A DNA stretch of 25,911 nucleotides from CAZZBK01 sp964387325 (GTDB lineage Bacteria > Planctomycetota > Planctomycetia > Pirellulales > PNKZ01): assembly GCA_964387325.1 (NCBI GenBank), contig CAYLYE010000073.1:1-25911 (forward strand), read 5' to 3'. Positions 16,527 to 25,500 of this stretch are shown here, piece by piece. Under the pieces are notes generated by a model. That model worked only from the letters and a program-made list of their open reading frames with translations, made no database searches and was not told where the DNA came from. A program made the translations under genes and the position numbers. Every line of letters begins with the position of its first letter. Within the stretch, counting starts at the first letter, position 1.

Positions 16527-18062
16527 TCATTGAACCTTGGCAGGGACTTCTTCCCGCGCCGGTTCCAGAGGAACGGCACCGCCAACGACTCGCTCCAGGT
16601 CGGCTAATCGGCTCACATAGCCAGCAACGGCCTCGATGTGCTTTTCCTGTAGCATTAACAGCTGACGCTGGGCCGTAACGAGTCGTAAGAAGTCACTACG
16701 ACCGGCTATGTAGTCCGCCCTGGCTGACTCAACATTCCGTTGGGCAAAAACCAAGGATCGCGAGGTGTAGAGCTTGACGACCTCTCGCATCTCAACCACC
16801 TCCGCATGCGTCGCTTCAACTTCACGTTGGATATCATCCACTCGTTGTTCGTACTCGGCCCGCTTCTGTTGAAGTTTGAAGATCGCTTCCCGGACTGCGG
16901 CACGACGTTTTTGCAGATAGATTGGCACGTTCATATTGACACCTACTTGAGCTTGCAATGCCCCTTGCGTACTGATCGGCTGCCAAAATGAATCGTAGCG
17001 GGCTACCAACTCAATGTCGGGAAAGAATTCCTTGTAAGCCAACCCCAATGACGCGCTCTCGGCCTGTAGCTTGGCTGCAATGGCCCGTAGGTCGGGCCGT
17101 TGTTCGATTGCAGCCTGGCGCAAGATTTCCGCTGGCGCAGGTTCGCGTTCCACCGATATTTGAGTTGGTGGAGGCGGAACTGGCAAGTCCGGTGGCAAAT
17201 GCAAGAGGGTATTGATTCTCGCGATTGCAGCGCGAAGCTTCCTCCGTAACTCAATTTGCTGACGCTGCGCCTCGGCAAGTTCAACTTCAGCTTGTAATAC
17301 GTCCTGTTGCATGGCCAAGTTGGCTTCATATCGCCGTCGAGCTGCTTCGCGAAACTCTTCTAAGCGCTGCAAGTTGGTCTCGATGATCTCTAGTTGCCGA
17401 TGTACTAGAAAGTAGTCGAGGTATGCTAGTTGGGCTGCCTGAGTCAATTGCAAGCGCAAGTCTGCCACGTCAAACGATGCTGCGGTCGCCTCGGCCGATG
17501 CCACTTCTCCACGCAGAGAGCGTTTGCCCATCCAAGGAAACTTCTGCGAGCCAGAAAAGGCATAGGCTGGCGTGACGTTGTTCGAGTTCCAAGAGCCTGG
17601 TGCAGTCATCGACTGAAATATGGGGTCGTCCAGTGACACTGCTTGGGGGTACCGTTGCGCAGCACTTCGCCAAGCGGCAACCATCGCTTGCAGAGAACGA
17701 TTTCGCTCCAAGACCTGGTTGATGTAATAGGTGAGGTCAAGTACGTCGTGGTCTTTCGAGTGAACCGGTTGGGGCGTTAGAGGGAGCGCAGCTGGTAACT
17801 CCTCAAGTTGCTGTTCGGTCGAAAACGCAACCGGTGTCACGATTGGCTGATGTACAGTCGACCCGCTTTTTGGAAGCGGAGCGACGGGAGTTGATGTCGG
17901 CGCGCTTTGGACAACAGGGCGCTCATCCAAGTGTCCAACCTCCCCAGACGGTATTGGCGTTTTGGTCGCGGTCTTTGGTTGTGGGAGAGCAGCGCACCCA
18001 GCCAGCCCCGTCAAAATGACCAGGACGACATAAGTATGCACCCACCCGGATAGGAAAGACAT
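16527..18062 (-). CDS. cusC: TolC/CusC-like outer-membrane efflux lipoprotein
   Basis: A 511-aa protein from ATG 18062 (MSFLSGWVHTYVV), chosen because GGGGGA lies just upstream and a lipoprotein signal follows (LTGLAGC, lipid-anchor Cys23). The open frame reaches back to 18503, but those 147 codons lie across the divergent control region and overlap the opposite gene. A Pro-rich linker (about 25-95) precedes the outer-membrane efflux domain. The domain is made of two TolC-type repeats, with long helices such as AEVELAEAQRQQIELRRKL and VEATHAEVVEMREVVKLY, and SRLADLERVVGGAVPLE near the end. It forms the outer-membrane channel for the RND pump. It is the only TolC-like gene seen, so both CusBA pairs may share it. 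Confidence 0.92.
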   Translation of the reverse strand: MSFLSGWVHTYVVLVILTGLAGCAALPQPKTATKTPIPSGEVGHLDERPVVQSAPTSTPVAPLPKSGSTVHQPIVTPVAFSTEQQLEELPAALPLTPQPVHSKDHDVLDLTYYINQVLERNRSLQAMVAAWRSAAQRYPQAVSLDDPIFQSMTAPGSWNSNNVTPAYAFSGSQKFPWMGKRSLRGEVASAEATAASFDVADLRLQLTQAAQLAYLDYFLVHRQLEIIETNLQRLEEFREAARRRYEANLAMQQDVLQAEVELAEAQRQQIELRRKLRAAIARINTLLHLPPDLPVPPPPTQISVEREPAPAEILRQAAIEQRPDLRAIAAKLQAESASLGLAYKEFFPDIELVARYDSFWQPISTQGALQAQVGVNMNVPIYLQKRRAAVREAIFKLQQKRAEYEQRVDDIQREVEATHAEVVEMREVVKLYTSRSLVFAQRNVESARADYIAGRSDFLRLVTAQRQLLMLQEKHIEAVAGYVSRLADLERVVGGAVPLEPAREEVPAKVQ

Positions 18063-18303
18063 AAGTCCCCCGTTGTGCTTCGGTTGGGCTTCGTGTAGCT
18101 GGCGGGTTAGCAGGGAGCCAGAATTCCACCAACTGTATCGACCCGGACCATTGTTACCACCGACAAATACGATCGCCGTCCAAATAACCGATACAACCGG
18201 TAGACTTGATGCTATCGCCAACAGGGCTTCGGTTCGAATTGGACGAGATGGGATCCCAGATCTCTTAACTCTCCGCAAGCGGATCATCTTTTTAGATTTA
18301 GGA

Positions 18304-18338
18304 TTGACAGTGTTGCTGACCTCGGCCGATAGTATAGT
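18304..18338 (+). promoter_or_regulatory. Candidate promoter in the divergent control region
   Basis: TTGACA (18304-18309) is a perfect -35 hexamer. GATAGT (18328-18333) gives an 18-bp spacer, and TATAGT (18333-18338) a 23-bp spacer. A run of TTAG repeats follows (18336-18350). The site lies in the 294-bp gap between the minus-strand TolC gene (start 18062) and the plus-strand Cys-rich gene (start near 18357), where divergent promoters are expected. No known metal-regulator operator was recognised. Planctomycete promoters are poorly defined, so confidence is modest. Confidence 0.4.
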
Positions 18339-18356
18339 TAGGTTAGTGTTTAGGGC

Positions 18357-18878
18357 GTGGTCGCAGGTTTCAGCCTTTACCCCGGTATTTTTGTGTGTCG
18401 CGTGCTTCGAAAACTCCGACCTGTTGTCCTTTGGACCATGATGCCGCTGGCATTGCTGGCGGGGATGTCGTTGCCGGAATGCGAGTGCGCGAATGGACAA
18501 CACCGCTTCTTCTGTCGTGGCGCTCTAGGTATTGCCGCTAGAGTTCAAACTACGCCAATGACTTCTGGACACGACTGCTGCCCAGCTAGTAAGTGTTGTG
18601 TTACGGCCGTGAAATGTTGCTGTTGCGGTGATTCCTCGTCCGGAACACCTGGGCCGAAAGAACCATGTGGAGGTTGTAAGTCGGTGCCTCGTTCGGTATT
18701 GACCGTGGGTGAAATCCTCCGCATTCCTGAACTCGGGTCCACCGTGTTTTTTCTCTGTGCCTTCATGTCATTGCCATCGGTCGAGTCAATCGTACCAAAT
18801 TGGGCGATGTTTCCTGAACGGATCGAGACGGGTCCGCCGCTAGATCGCGTGATCGTCTTTCGCTGCCTCTTGATTTGA
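18357..18878 (+). CDS. Cys-rich secreted protein (partner of 15713-16237)
   Basis: A protein of up to 173 aa from GTG 18357. GTG 18402 (VLRKLRPVVLWTMM) gives a better signal peptide, with basic n-region RKLR and hydrophobic core MMPLALLAGMSL, so the true start may lie there. After processing comes PECECANGQHRFFC, then a dense cluster of cysteines at about 74-111 (GHDCCPASKCC, VKCCCC, EPCGGCK). A Cys-poor region then ends in TGPPLD and VIVFRCLLI. The tail and overall layout match the Cys-rich protein on the other arm. It is the first gene of the plus-strand array. Thiol density suggests Cu(I)/Ag(I) binding in the envelope; this is inference. No named family was recognised. Confidence 0.75.
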   Translation: MVAGFSLYPGIFVCRVLRKLRPVVLWTMMPLALLAGMSLPECECANGQHRFFCRGALGIAARVQTTPMTSGHDCCPASKCCVTAVKCCCCGDSSSGTPGPKEPCGGCKSVPRSVLTVGEILRIPELGSTVFFLCAFMSLPSVESIVPNWAMFPERIETGPPLDRVIVFRCLLI

Positions 18879-19096
18879 TGGGGCCTATGCGCCGATAGCG
18901 CGCAATTCTTTTCAGCATTGGCGCCGTTCGTTTGTGTTGCGCTGATGTCTCGGTCATTTTTTTGATGACGATGTCTCTGCTTTTTAGGCGTGGGTCCACG
19001 CGAGTAGGCGACATTGTACTTTTCTATCTTCAAAATCGCGGCGTAGCGGGCAAATCAATTTGTACCGCTATATCGCTCAGTTAAGGGAATCTAGCC

Positions 19097-19315
19097 ATGA
19101 AAAAGCTTTTTCTAATCGCTCTGTTTGTGGGTTCATTGGGACTGATGGGAGCCAGCACGGCGCAGGCCGGGTGCGGTTGCACGAATTCAGCAGCCGCTCC
19201 TACGACCCAGGTGAGTCGTAGTTACTCCTACGAACCCGCCATGAGTTCGTCTATGCGACGTTACTCGGGAAGCAATCCGCAATTCCGCGCCGATCGCAAG
19301 GCCATGGGCAAGTAA
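19097..19315 (+). CDS. 72-aa secreted peptide ending in FRADRKAMGK
   Basis: It starts at ATG 19097 with AAGGGAA upstream. A signal peptide (MKKLFLIALFVGSLGLMGAS) ends at TAQA-G. The mature part is about 48 residues: GCGCTN, a Ser/Tyr-rich stretch (SRSYSYEP, SSSMRRYSGS), then QFRADRKAMGK and stop. The octapeptide FRADRKAM also appears just after the signal peptide of the 182-aa protein at 14915-15463. The codons differ at three synonymous sites, so the peptide rather than the DNA looks conserved. GCGC could bind a metal. A terminator-like hairpin follows the gene. Function is unknown; coding status is strong because of the signal peptide and ribosome binding site. Confidence 0.8.
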   Translation: MKKLFLIALFVGSLGLMGASTAQAGCGCTNSAAAPTTQVSRSYSYEPAMSSSMRRYSGSNPQFRADRKAMGK

Positions 19316-19324
19316 CATGTAGCT

Positions 19325-19361
19325 TCGCCGATCCCGGTCGCGGCTGGGCCGGGTTCGGCGA
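19325..19361 (+). terminator. Strong two-segment hairpin after the 72-aa gene
   Basis: TCGCCGA (19325-19331) pairs with TCGGCGA (19355-19361), and the inner CCCGG (19333-19337) pairs with CCGGG (19349-19353), with one T:T mismatch and an 11-nt loop. It is followed by TTTTC. It begins 9 bp after the stop of the 72-aa gene and ends 40 bp before the HMA gene, so it may terminate or attenuate transcription and raise the small gene's transcript relative to the efflux genes. Confidence 0.7.
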
Positions 19362-19401
19362 TTTTCATCGAATTTATTTACGATTCATACGAGGACGAAC
19401 C

Positions 19402-19929
19402 ATGCGATTTTATCGATTCCTGGCATTCAGCTTGGCCGTGACGTTAACGCTCGTCGCCTATGCCCAAGTGCCTACCAACGGAGCAAAAAATGAACTAGGC
19501 ATTAAGCACACGTTCCTGATTCAAGGTCTGCACTGCCCCCCCTGCACACGGACGGTTGAGGCTTCGCTGAAACGCACGAAGGGGGTCCAAGATGCGACGG
19601 TCGAATGGAGCAGCAAGAACGCCTGGATCACGTTTGATGACAGCGTTGTCTCGGCACAGCAAATTGCGCAAACGATTGCCACCACATCTCACATGATGGG
19701 GCGAGGGATGCGTTACCAGGCGTCTTTGGCGCTGAAAGTGCCTAGCTTGGCCGACGTGGCAACGGGCGAGACAGCCAAGAGCGCGCTCTCCAAAGTCCCC
19801 GGTGTGACTCAGGTCTATGTTTATTTACCACAGAAGTCGGTCGCTGTTGACTTTTCTAGTGCAGGTAAGGTTACCACGCAGCAGTTGATTGAGGCATTAA
19901 ACCAGGCAGGGATTGAAGCCGCGCCCTAA
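19402..19929 (+). CDS. Secreted heavy-metal-associated (HMA) domain protein
   Basis: A 175-aa protein from ATG 19402, preceded by GAGGA at 7-8 bases. A signal peptide (FLAFSLAVTLTLVAYAQ) indicates export. Residues 36-105 form an HMA (ferredoxin-like, CopZ-type) domain with the metal site GLHC45-PPC48-TRTVE. Residues about 108-172 repeat the fold (KSALSKVPGVTQVYVY, QQLIEALNQAGIEA) but have lost the CxxC. A periplasmic metallochaperone that hands Cu(I) to the adaptor is plausible, similar to CusF in position but unrelated in fold. It lies 204 bp before the second adaptor gene. Domain one is certain; the degenerate second is likely. Confidence 0.9.
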   Translation: MRFYRFLAFSLAVTLTLVAYAQVPTNGAKNELGIKHTFLIQGLHCPPCTRTVEASLKRTKGVQDATVEWSSKNAWITFDDSVVSAQQIAQTIATTSHMMGRGMRYQASLALKVPSLADVATGETAKSALSKVPGVTQVYVYLPQKSVAVDFSSAGKVTTQQLIEALNQAGIEAAP

Positions 19930-19966
19930 GAGTGGTTTGAAGCTTATGGTTGGTTGAAACTTTGGG

Positions 19967-20041
19967 CCGGGATGGAGCCCGGTTCTTCCATGTTATGTAA
20001 ACTACGCTGACGACCTGACGATGGGCAGCCGCGCCCGGCTG
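19967..20041 (+). other. Intergenic region with two short GC hairpins before the second adaptor
   Basis: CCGGG (19967-19971) pairs with CCCGG (19978-19982), and CAGCCG (20026-20031) pairs with CGGCTG (20036-20041) around a 4-nt loop. Both lie between the HMA stop and the adaptor start, and neither has a T-run. They may be processing hairpins, but they are short. Confidence 0.35.
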
Positions 20042-20133
20042 GCGGGTTAGCACCAAAGTAGCCTAGCTTTGTGGTTCGGCTGCCCGTTCTCAGGTCCTTG
20101 GTGCGAGATAGTAGGATAATGGAGAAACACGCG

Positions 20134-22488
20134 ATGTCGACAAGTCATTTTGGCTCGCCCTTGCCTGAACAACCTGGCCCGCCGTCGCCATGGGACGAAG
20201 GCGGGTTGCGCGCGCCGCCACACCTGAAAGGCTGGCGAAAGGCGTGGTGGTGGTTCGATTTCATTATCTTGGTCAAGCTCGCCCGATTGCGATTCATAGC
20301 CGTACTGGTGGCCATTGGGGCTGTCATCACGCAATGGGACACGTTGGCCGCCTATTACGACAAATGGACCCGCCCGTCCGATTCTTCGGCAGCCGTCGCG
20401 GGGAACGTCGAGTGGTTCTGCCCCATGCACCCCTCGGTCGTCCGCAATAATGCCAAGGACAAATGCCCCATTTGTTTCATGCCACTCTCGAAGCGCAAGA
20501 AGGGCGATGTGCATGAAGAAGTCCTGCCAGCTGGAATTGTGAATCGAGTTCAGCTTTCACCTTACCGCGTGGTGTTGGCGGGCGTGCAAACCTGGACAGT
20601 CAATTACCTGCCCCTCACCAAACAAATCACGGCGGTGGGCTTCATCGAATTCAATGAACGCGGACAACGTAAAGTGACAGCGCGCACTAAGGGGCGCCTG
20701 GATCATTTGTTTGTCAGTGAAACAGGCTCGATGGTCGATGCAGGCGATCTGTTGGCATCACTTTACAGTCCCGAACTTAATGTCACGATGCAGAATCTGC
20801 TCGACGCCAAGCGACGAAACGATACCCAACTCTTGGAAAGCGCCCGGACTCGTCTCCGGTTGCTCGGTGTGGACGATGAGCAGACCGACGCATGTCTCAA
20901 ATCCGACCATGCGAATTCGCACGTCAAGATTCGCTCGCCGATCATTGGACACGTCATCAAGAAATACGTGCAAGAGGGGCAGTATGTCGAGGAAGGGACG
21001 CCGCTCTACGACCTAGCCGATTTGTCGATTGTGTGGATTCAAGCACAGGTGTACGAAGACGACATGACGTTTTTACCGGTCGATCAATCACACATCCTGG
21101 CGGTACCGCCCCGTGATGGACCGCAAGTCACCGCCATCACGCGATCGTTTCCAGATGAACCGTTTCTGGGAGCTTTGACGTTCATTTATCCACACGTCGA
21201 CCAAGATACGCGCACTGTGACGGTGCGATGTGAAGTTGATAACCCCGGCCACAAGCTTCGCCCTGGTGGTACGGCAACGGTTCGCATCGAAGTGGCCGCG
21301 AAACAAGTCCGCGCGATTGCCACAGCGTTGTCAGGCAATGCAGAACAGACCGCCAAGCTGAACGAAGGGCTCATATTGGCGGTTCCCGAGACGGCAGTGA
21401 TCGACACCGGTAGCCAAACAATCGTCTATCGCGAATCATCGTCGGGAGTTTTCGAGGGAGTGCTGGTCGAACTGGGGCCCAAGATGTATGGCCACGATCA
21501 AGTGGCGTTTTACCCGATACTCAAAGGGTTATTGCTAGGGGAGAAAATCGTAACGTCCGGTTCGTTTTTGGTTGATGCCGAAACACGACTAAATCCGGCG
21601 GCTGGCTCGATTTACTTTGGTGGGAACGGCGGCGGATCCAAGAGCGGCTCGACGGTGACGGCTGTGCGTCCAACGACACCGGAAGATCCCGATGCCAAGG
21701 TCATTGCCTCACTGGCTAAGCTCTCTCCCGCTGATCGAGCCATCGCCCAAAGCCAAAGGTTTTGTCCCGTACTGACGGCAAGTCGGCTGGGATCGATGGG
21801 ACCGCCACTTAAGCTTGCGGTGGAAGGTCAGTCTGTCTTCGTGTGCTGTGAAGCATGCAAGGACCAGGCGTTGGCGAAACCGGCAGAGACGTTGGCGCAA
21901 GTAGCGAAAGCCAAACAAGGAACATCCTCCGTTCCTACTGCGACACCTACGAACGATGAAGCACCACCACCGCTCCTCGCGGAATCAAGCGTAAGCACCG
22001 CGCCAAAGTCTGAAGATGGCGTTGAAACCAAGGTCAAAACAGCCTTGGACAAACTCTCGCCGACCGATCGCGCTTTGGCAGTCGCTCAGAAGTATTGTGC
22101 GATCTTGACGAAAAGCCGACTCGGTTCGATGGGTACGCCGGTCAAATTAACTCTCGACGGCAAGCCCGTTTTTCTTTGTTGTGAAAGTTGCCGTAGCAAA
22201 GCCGAGCGTGATCCTAAAGGTACAGCATCCAAGGCCGAAGAGCTGCGTGATATTCGCGAAGCACTGTCCAAACTGAACGATGCAGATCGCAAACTCGTCG
22301 AAGCCCAGGTCATCTGCATCGTTATGGATGACAGTCCACTCGGTTCGATGGGAGTGCCGCTCAAGGTTATGGTCGGCGAGTATCCCGTATTCATTTGTTG
22401 CGAAGGGTGTCGCACGGAGGCGCTCGCCGATCCGAAACAGACACTAGACAAACTCAAGCGATTGAAAAAGACGGATACGGTAAAGTAA
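20134..22488 (+). CDS. cusB: CusB-like periplasmic adaptor with three C-terminal Cys repeats
   Basis: A 784-aa adaptor from ATG 20134, with GGAG at 20121-20124. ATG 20119 and a longer GTG frame from 20071 are alternatives. A membrane anchor lies at about 53-68 (RFIAVLVAIGAVITQW). A heavy-metal-binding domain follows at 94-118 (C96-PMH99 ... C111-PIC114-FMPL; F replaces the usual G). Barrel-lipoyl-hairpin domains span about 140-420, and the membrane-proximal domain about 425-500. Residues 522-784 are three repeats, each with a helical lead (LSPADRAIAQ type), one Cys, LGSMG-x-P, and VF-x-CC-x2-C. Cysteines are 544/571-572-575, 655/682-683-686 and 728/755-756-759. Typical CusB proteins are about 400 aa, so the tail is an extra metal-binding module. 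The gene lies 37 bp before the second pump gene. Confidence 0.93.
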   Translation: MSTSHFGSPLPEQPGPPSPWDEGGLRAPPHLKGWRKAWWWFDFIILVKLARLRFIAVLVAIGAVITQWDTLAAYYDKWTRPSDSSAAVAGNVEWFCPMHPSVVRNNAKDKCPICFMPLSKRKKGDVHEEVLPAGIVNRVQLSPYRVVLAGVQTWTVNYLPLTKQITAVGFIEFNERGQRKVTARTKGRLDHLFVSETGSMVDAGDLLASLYSPELNVTMQNLLDAKRRNDTQLLESARTRLRLLGVDDEQTDACLKSDHANSHVKIRSPIIGHVIKKYVQEGQYVEEGTPLYDLADLSIVWIQAQVYEDDMTFLPVDQSHILAVPPRDGPQVTAITRSFPDEPFLGALTFIYPHVDQDTRTVTVRCEVDNPGHKLRPGGTATVRIEVAAKQVRAIATALSGNAEQTAKLNEGLILAVPETAVIDTGSQTIVYRESSSGVFEGVLVELGPKMYGHDQVAFYPILKGLLLGEKIVTSGSFLVDAETRLNPAAGSIYFGGNGGGSKSGSTVTAVRPTTPEDPDAKVIASLAKLSPADRAIAQSQRFCPVLTASRLGSMGPPLKLAVEGQSVFVCCEACKDQALAKPAETLAQVAKAKQGTSSVPTATPTNDEAPPPLLAESSVSTAPKSEDGVETKVKTALDKLSPTDRALAVAQKYCAILTKSRLGSMGTPVKLTLDGKPVFLCCESCRSKAERDPKGTASKAEELRDIREALSKLNDADRKLVEAQVICIVMDDSPLGSMGVPLKVMVGEYPVFICCEGCRTEALADPKQTLDKLKRLKKTDTVK

Positions 22489-22525
22489 TTGCCAACTCAC
22501 GTACTATGAAAAGACACGCATCGAC

Positions 22526-25500
22526 ATGATCGAATGGCTCATTGAAAGTTCCATCCGCAATCGATTTCTTGTGCTGATTCTCGCGGCGGCCCTAACCGTC
22601 ACGGGTGTCTACGCGATGCTGAACACGCCGGTCGATGCGATTCCCGATCTGAGCGAGAACCAGGTTATTGTCTTCACGGATTGGATGGGGCGCAGCCCGC
22701 GTGAGATTGAAGACCAAGTCACCTATCCGCTGTCGCGCAAGCTCCAAGGCTTGGCGGGAGTGAAGGCGGTTCGTTCATCGAGCGAGTTTAACTTCTCGAT
22801 GATTACGATCATCTTTGAGGACGGCATCGACTTTTACTTTGCTCGGCAGCGCGTCACAGAAAAGCTGAGCCAAGCCAATACATTTCTCCCTAATGGAGTC
22901 GTACCGTATCTGGCTCCCGATGCGACAGCATTGGGACAAATTTTTTGGTACACCGTCGAGCCTAACGCCACGAATCCGATCGATCCACCCAGACTCTGGG
23001 CGCTTAACAAATTCTATATCGCCCCGCAGTTGAATGCCGCTGCGGGAGTGGCTGACGTGGCCACGGTGGGCGGAATGCCGATGGAATACCAAGTCGACGT
23101 TCGTCCCGAGGCGCTCCGCGCCTATGGCCTAACCTTGGGCGACTTGTACGCAGCGGTCGCCAAGAGCAACATGCCCGCTGGTGGCGGTGTTATCCAAAAA
23201 AACAACGCTGAATACATCGTCCGGGGCGTCGGCTGGATCAAGAACAAACAAGACATCGAAGAAACAGTCATCAAGGAAATCTCCGGTACACCGATTTACG
23301 TCAAGAACATCGCTTCGGTTCAACTTGGCACTCAGTTCCGTCGTAGCGTTTATGAAAAAAACGGCAGCGAAGTCGTCGGTGGTGCGGTCCTTATGCGGCA
23401 TGGCGAGAACCCACTGGAAGTGACCAAACGGGTCAAGGACAAAATTCAAGAGTTGCAACCTGGTCTCCCCGAAGGCGTACACATCATACCAGCCTATGAC
23501 CGCACGCGCCTCATCACTGGCGCGATTCGCACGCTGGGCGAAGTTATGTGGCATGAAATGGCCATCGCTTCGATTGCGATCCTGCTAATTCTGGTTCACG
23601 TCCGTAGCGTGTTCGTGATTTGCATTACGCTGCCGTTGGCAGTGCTGTTCTCGTTTCTCTCGATGTGGCTGCTGCGCACGTTGGGAATCATCGACATTCA
23701 GGCCAATATCATGTCGTTGGCTGGAATTACAATTTCGATCGGCATTCTTGTCGATCAGGCAATCGTAATGACGGAAAACGCCACTCACCATTTGAAAGAA
23801 CATTTCGGCGATCAGAAGGTGACCGGGGACATCCGCGAATTAGTCATCCCGGCCTGCCGTACAGTCGGGCGACCGATCTTTTTCTCCGTAATGATCATGC
23901 TGATTTCCTTCATACCCGTATTCATGCTCTCGGGCCGGGAAGGGAAGTTATTTCACCCGCTCGCGTTCACGAAAAGCTTCGCCCTGATCGGCGTTGCCTT
24001 AATCTCCGTGACGTTGGTGCCGGCGCTGATTCCTATGTTCATCAAAGGACGCTTGCGGAGTGAAGAAGAGAATCCGATCGTTCGCAGCTTTATCCATATC
24101 TACAAACCGCTGCTCACTTGGGCATTGCCGCGCCGCAATCTTGTCATGTGGGCTTTTTCCGTTTTGCTCATCATGGCGGCCGGCATGTTCCCCTTGCAGG
24201 CGATCATCGGCCAGGGGGCCAGCGAAGATGCGTGGCGCGCGACGTTTTTCATTGTCTTCGGACTTGTGACGTTTCTGACCGTCGTCTCGACGCGAGGGTT
24301 GCGATGGCAAATTCTGTCGTTCGCCAGTCTCGTGATCATCGCTCTCTGGTCGTTCGGCTTCACCAAAATCGGTGTGGCTTTCATGCCTGCCCTCGATGAA
24401 GGGACGACGCTCGACATGCCGGTTACGGTCCCACGAGCCAGCGTCACTCAAGCGGCCGATGATCTCAAAGCGCGCGATGCCCTTTTGCGTGGCTTTCCCG
24501 AAGTTGAATCGGTCATCGGCAAAGCGGGCCGCGCCGACACGCCAACCGATCCTGCTCCTTTGGATATGGTCGAGACATTCGTCAATTTTCGCCCAAAAGA
24601 ATTCTGGCCTAAGCGGGTGCTCAAGTTTCCTGATGCGGCACGACAGACGGAACAAATCTTAACGGCATTAGAGGATGATGGATTCGTCGTCCGTGCCCCA
24701 CAGCCCGACGATCGTGCGTCACACGTCAATGATGCTGCTCAGAAGGCTTTAGAACGCTTCGACGAAACATTGCGTGAACTCGCCTTGCGGCGTTTCACCG
24801 AACTCGAAGAGGGGTTAGGCCCCGAACTGACACGATTCGCCATAGTTGAGACGGTTCGTCGAATGGAAGCGGCCAATCGATTAACATGGCCCGCCTCTTC
24901 GAAAAAACAGCAGGAGATTGATCGACTGACCGTTGAGTTGATGCCCAAATACGGTCCTTGGCTGGCGCGTCATCCAGCCTTAGAAGATACTACGCGACTC
25001 TCCCAAGAAATCGCCGACGATTGGGCTCGTCTCGGTGCTGTACCCGACATCGCAGCCGCGCTGCAAGTGACTGACGATCATGAAACTGGATTGCGCAGGC
25101 TGCTCCCGCTTGGTCGCCTGATGCGTACTTTCGGGGATAGCTTCGGTGCGGAGTCGCGGACGTTCGGTGGTGAGTTGTTGGCGGCCATCGAGCGACGGCG
25201 TCACGAACGATGGGTAGAACAAGTTCGACATATCAATTGGGAGCTATTCGACCAAGCGGCTGAGGCGTTCGGCTGGTATGCCATTCAGGAATTGCTGAGA
25301 GGTGCCCAATCAGCAGCATTACTAGATGGAGCAACACGAAGTGCGGAATCTTCAGCGTTCGCCGAGGCGGCCATTCAGGGGCAGTTGGGACGAATGATCG
25401 ATCCTCTGGTCGCTCAATCGTTCTTACCACTTAACGCCAATGCTTCACGGAAATTTCACGACCAAGTATTTCTGTGGTCGCGGCAAACTGGCCCCAAGGG

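Noticed and set aside
18063..18503. N-terminal extension of the TolC-like frame
   Set aside because: The extra 147 codons cross the divergent control region and overlap the opposite Cys-rich gene. A lipoprotein signal and GGGGGA ribosome binding site support the start at 18062.
20071..20133. GTG start 21 codons upstream of the second adaptor
   Set aside because: ATG 20134 has a GGAG ribosome binding site at better spacing and the upstream codons show no conserved feature; ATG 20119 remains possible.
23999..24655. 218-codon minus-strand frame
   Set aside because: It is antisense to the second pump gene and has no family resemblance; the pump frame is clearly the coding one.
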